Part shown: piece by piece, positions 61,666-64,000 of the stretch
How the letters are laid out: every line of letters starts with the position of its first letter
How positions within the stretch are numbered: position 1 is the first letter of the stretch
Source: Streptomyces prunicolor NBRC 13075
GTDB taxonomy: Bacteria; Actinomycetota; Actinomycetes; Streptomycetales; Streptomycetaceae
Reading direction: 5' to 3'
Length of the DNA: 64,000 bases
Assembly (NCBI RefSeq): GCF_000367365.1
Contig: NZ_BARF01000104.1
Coordinates: 1-64,000 of the forward strand
Position numbers and translations under genes: made by a program
The notes under the pieces: model-generated
Seen by the model: the letters and a program-made list of their open reading frames with translations, nothing else
Told to the model about the DNA's origin: nothing
Database searches by the model: none

Positions 61666-63437
61666 GACGTCACCTCCTTCAAGGGGGCGCCCAGGGCGGC
61701 ACGCGCCGGGCCGCCTTCGAGCGTGGAATCGAGGAGCATCCGCGTGTACGCGTGCTCGGGTGACGCGAAGATCTTCTCGACGGGTGCCGTCTCGACGATG
61801 CGTCCGGTCTGCATGACGGCGACCCGGTCGCAGATGTCGGCAACGACGCCGAAGTCGTGGGTCACGAGGATCATGCCCATCTCGCGTTCCTGTTGGAGGG
61901 AGCGCATGAGGTCGAGCACCTCGGCCTGGACGGTGACGTCGAGTGCGGTGGTCGGCTCGTCGGCGATGAGCAGGTGCGGATCGCACGACACTGCGCCCGC
62001 GATCAGTACGCGCTGGGCCATGCCGCCCGAGACCTGGTGCGGGTACGACTTGAACACCCGCTCCGGGTCCGGGATGCCGACGCGCGCCAGGAGCTCCAGC
62101 GCCTTGGTGCGGGCTTCGCTCCTGGAGATCCCCAGGTGCTTGCGCATGGGTTCGACGAGCTGGGAGCCGATACGGAAGCAGGGGTCGAGGTTGGACATGG
62201 GCTCCTGCGGTACGTATCCGATCCCGCGGCCGCGCAGGGCGTTGAGCGCGGCCTGGCTCACACCGAGCAACTCCTTGCCGGTGAAGGACATCTGATCCGC
62301 CGTCACCTCGGCCTCGTTCGGCAGCAGTCCGAGCACGGCGAACGCCGTCTGGCTCTTGCCGGAGCCGGACTCCCCCACCAGGCCCAGTACTTCACCGCGC
62401 TCCACGGTCAGGCTGACTCCGTCGACGACGATCTTGTCGCCGTCGGAGCCGTCGGAGCCACCGGAACGGCCGGGTTTCGGGTAGCTGATGCGGAGGCCCT
62501 CCACGGTGAGCAGGCGATCGGACGGCGACGGCCCCCCGGCAGCGGTCTTCCTGGGTCCCGGCCGCCGACGGCGGACCACCCGGGTCTCGGTGGTCCCCAG
62601 CGCGTCGCGCACCGCGTTGCCGAGCAGGCTGGCCGCCAGGATGGTCACGGCCATCGCGAGGCCCGGCCACACCAGCAGCGTCGGTTCGGTGTAGACGTTG
62701 GTGAAGCCGTCGTTGAGCATCGCGCCCCAGCTGGCCTGGGACGCCTTTCCCAGACCGAGGAAGGACAGCCCGGCCTGGATGCCGATCGCCACCGCGAACA
62801 GCTGCGTCGCCTGGATGACCGAGGGCGCGACGACCACCGGCAGGATGTGCCGCCGCATGATGCGGGGGTCGCCGAGGCCGGAAACCCGCGCGGCGTCGAC
62901 GTACAGCTCCTCGCGGACCGAGACCACCGAGGCGCGGATCAGGCGGAAGACCATCGGCGCCATGATGACGCCCAGGACGATCATCGCGACGTTGAGGTCC
63001 TGGGAGAGGGCCGCCATCACCACCAGCATCACGATGATGGCGGGCACGGCCATGATCACGTTGATGATCCAGCCGGCGGCCGCGTCGAACCAGCCCCGGT
63101 AGAAGCCGCTGACCAGGCCGAGCGGCCCGCCGACCAGGAAGGCGACCAGGGCCGCGAGCGTGCCGCCGAGCAGGCTGGTCCGGCCGCCGTAGAGGAGCCG
63201 TGACAGCACGTCCCGGCCGACGCCGTCGCCGCCGAGCGGGTGGGCGCCCGACACAGGTGCGAGGGTGTCCGAGAGGACGCTGTGGTCCGGTGCGTAGTCG
63301 GTGAGCAGCGGCGCGGCCAGGCTCGCGAGGATCACCAGGGCCAGGATCACGAGGCAGGCGACGGCCACCGGGTCGCGCAGGGTCCGGCGCAGGAGGCGGT
63401 CCCGTTTGGGGATCGCGGCGGTCTCCGGGACGGTCAT
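61662..63437 (-). CDS. Fused oligopeptide ABC permease and ATPase (DppC-DppD)
   Basis: A 591-residue protein. Residues 1-290 are a DppC-type permease (LGGDGVGRDVLSRLLYGGRTSL, EELYVDAARVSGLGDPRIMRRHILP loop). A linker rich in Arg, Gly and Ser follows. Residues about 310-591 are a DppD-type ATPase with Walker A GESGSGKSQ, FQEPMSNL-like Q-loop (VPQEPMSNLDP), VSGGMAQRVLIAGA and LLIADEPTTALD. The parts are normally separate genes; fusions occur in some actinobacteria. The frame is continuous across the linker. Confidence 0.9.
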   Translation of the reverse strand: MTVPETAAIPKRDRLLRRTLRDPVAVACLVILALVILASLAAPLLTDYAPDHSVLSDTLAPVSGAHPLGGDGVGRDVLSRLLYGGRTSLLGGTLAALVAFLVGGPLGLVSGFYRGWFDAAAGWIINVIMAVPAIIVMLVVMAALSQDLNVAMIVLGVIMAPMVFRLIRASVVSVREELYVDAARVSGLGDPRIMRRHILPVVVAPSVIQATQLFAVAIGIQAGLSFLGLGKASQASWGAMLNDGFTNVYTEPTLLVWPGLAMAVTILAASLLGNAVRDALGTTETRVVRRRRPGPRKTAAGGPSPSDRLLTVEGLRISYPKPGRSGGSDGSDGDKIVVDGVSLTVERGEVLGLVGESGSGKSQTAFAVLGLLPNEAEVTADQMSFTGKELLGVSQAALNALRGRGIGYVPQEPMSNLDPCFRIGSQLVEPMRKHLGISRSEARTKALELLARVGIPDPERVFKSYPHQVSGGMAQRVLIAGAVSCDPHLLIADEPTTALDVTVQAEVLDLMRSLQQEREMGMILVTHDFGVVADICDRVAVMQTGRIVETAPVEKIFASPEHAYTRMLLDSTLEGGPARAALGAPLKEVTS

Positions 63438-64000
63438 GAGACACGCACCTTCGGGTTGAGCCAGCCGTACGCGATGTCCAGCAGCAGGTTGACGGCGACG
63501 ACGACGGTGACGGTCACCACGACCGTGCCGAGCAGGACGGGCGAGTCTCCGCGGACGGCCGCCGAGTTGGCGAGGGTGCCGATGCCCGGCAGTCCGAACA
63601 CCTTCTCCACGACGACCGCGCCGCCGATCAGGCCGATGAACTGGAGGGCGAGCACGGTCAGGGCGGGTGGGGCGGCGTTCCGCAGGGCGTGCCGGTACAC
63701 GACGCTGCGTGTGTTGAGTCCGCGGCTGCGCAGGGTGCGGACGAAGTCGGCCCGCAGGACGTCGATCAGTGCTCCCCGCACCTGCATCGCCGTGGCCGCC
63801 GTGGCCGCGACCGCCAGGGCCACGGCGGGCAGGATGACCGATTGGAGCCATCCCGAGGGGGACGTGCCGAGGGCGACATACCCCGTGGCCGGCAGCAGTC
63901 CGAGCTGGACCGCCATGACGACCGCGAGGACCAGGGCGATCAGGAAACTGGGGATCGCGGTGCCGAGTACCGCGGCGAACTGGACGACGCGGTCCACCCA
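63434..64000 (-). CDS. Oligopeptide ABC permease (DppB-like), N-terminus outside the window
   Basis: The visible 188 residues are the C-terminal part of a DppB-type permease: VLGTAIPSFLIALVL, the LPAVALAVAATAATAMQVRGALIDVLRADFVRTLRSRGL loop, FGLPGIGTLANSAAV and an NPKVRVS end. The stop overlaps the next start (ATGA). A substrate-binding protein is expected upstream, beyond the right edge. Confidence 0.9.
   Translation of the reverse strand, partial: WVDRVVQFAAVLGTAIPSFLIALVLAVVMAVQLGLLPATGYVALGTSPSGWLQSVILPAVALAVAATAATAMQVRGALIDVLRADFVRTLRSRGLNTRSVVYRHALRNAAPPALTVLALQFIGLIGGAVVVEKVFGLPGIGTLANSAAVRGDSPVLLGTVVVTVTVVVAVNLLLDIAYGWLNPKVRVS

Noticed and set aside
1..64000. CRISPR arrays, tRNA or rRNA genes, riboswitches
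   Set aside because: No regularly spaced identical repeats, cloverleaf-like sequence or conserved RNA motif was noticed on reading both strands; a covariance-model scan would be needed to exclude small RNAs.

Overview
This 64-kb window is very GC-rich, with dense actinobacterial codon use, GTG and TTG starts, many ATGA overlaps between genes and Tat signal peptides. It looks like an accessory region of a Streptomyces or close relative. No rRNA, tRNA or CRISPR array was seen.

Layout. (1) 1-4.6 kb is degenerate: an EthD-like gene and a TetR regulator lie among gene fragments (CaiB tail, MmyB tail, truncated PCD-VOC protein, a DUF2637/SpdB plasmid-transfer gene broken by an amber stop, an IS5-type transposase remnant, a frameshifted winged-helix gene). 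(2) 4.6-8.3 kb holds one large HTH-nSTAND-WD40 protein. (3) 8.5-10.2 kb holds two secreted proteins 20 bp apart: a ribosome-inactivating protein (RNA N-glycosidase fold) and an aerolysin/ETX-MTX2-like beta-pore-forming protein. This looks like an undescribed two-component A-B toxin. (4) 10.4-11.6 kb is another mosaic of truncated genes. (5) 11.7-30.5 kb is a long minus-strand plant-polysaccharide locus: sugar ABC importer (binding protein, MalF, MalG), two GH51 arabinofuranosidases, GH31, aldo/keto reductase, GH43-like, two alginate-lyase-fold enzymes (one with an AbfB arabinose-binding domain) and a GH28-like enzyme. A divergent LacI regulator leads a GH2-GH95 operon (30.9-37.5 kb), and palindromic operators lie in the shared promoter region. 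(6) 37.4-40.6 kb is a divergent pair: an ECF sigma factor fused to a zinc-finger motif, a membrane segment and an external AbfB domain, facing a sortase-anchored lyase-like protein. The sigma factor probably senses the same polymer that the enzymes bind.

(7) 40.7-51.3 kb looks like quinate/shikimate and aromatic catabolism: TetR, AroE-like dehydrogenase, MHS-family transporter and type B carboxylesterase, then an overlapping IclR-controlled operon (two 2-keto-4-pentenoate hydratase/decarboxylase-family enzymes, 4-oxalocrotonate tautomerase, CMD protein, extradiol dioxygenase, TIM-barrel isomerase or dehydroshikimate dehydratase) and a divergent type II dehydroquinase. Paired 19-bp operators flank the IclR gene. 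(8) 51.3-54.2 kb has two more truncated genes, a small P-loop ATPase and a secreted beta-propeller protein. (9) 54.2-64 kb is a second minus-strand operon: oligopeptide-type ABC transporter (with a fused permease-ATPase), SnoaL-like protein, a small unknown protein, FixJ-type response regulator, PAS histidine kinase, GH78 alpha-L-rhamnosidase and an amidohydrolase. It runs off the right edge.
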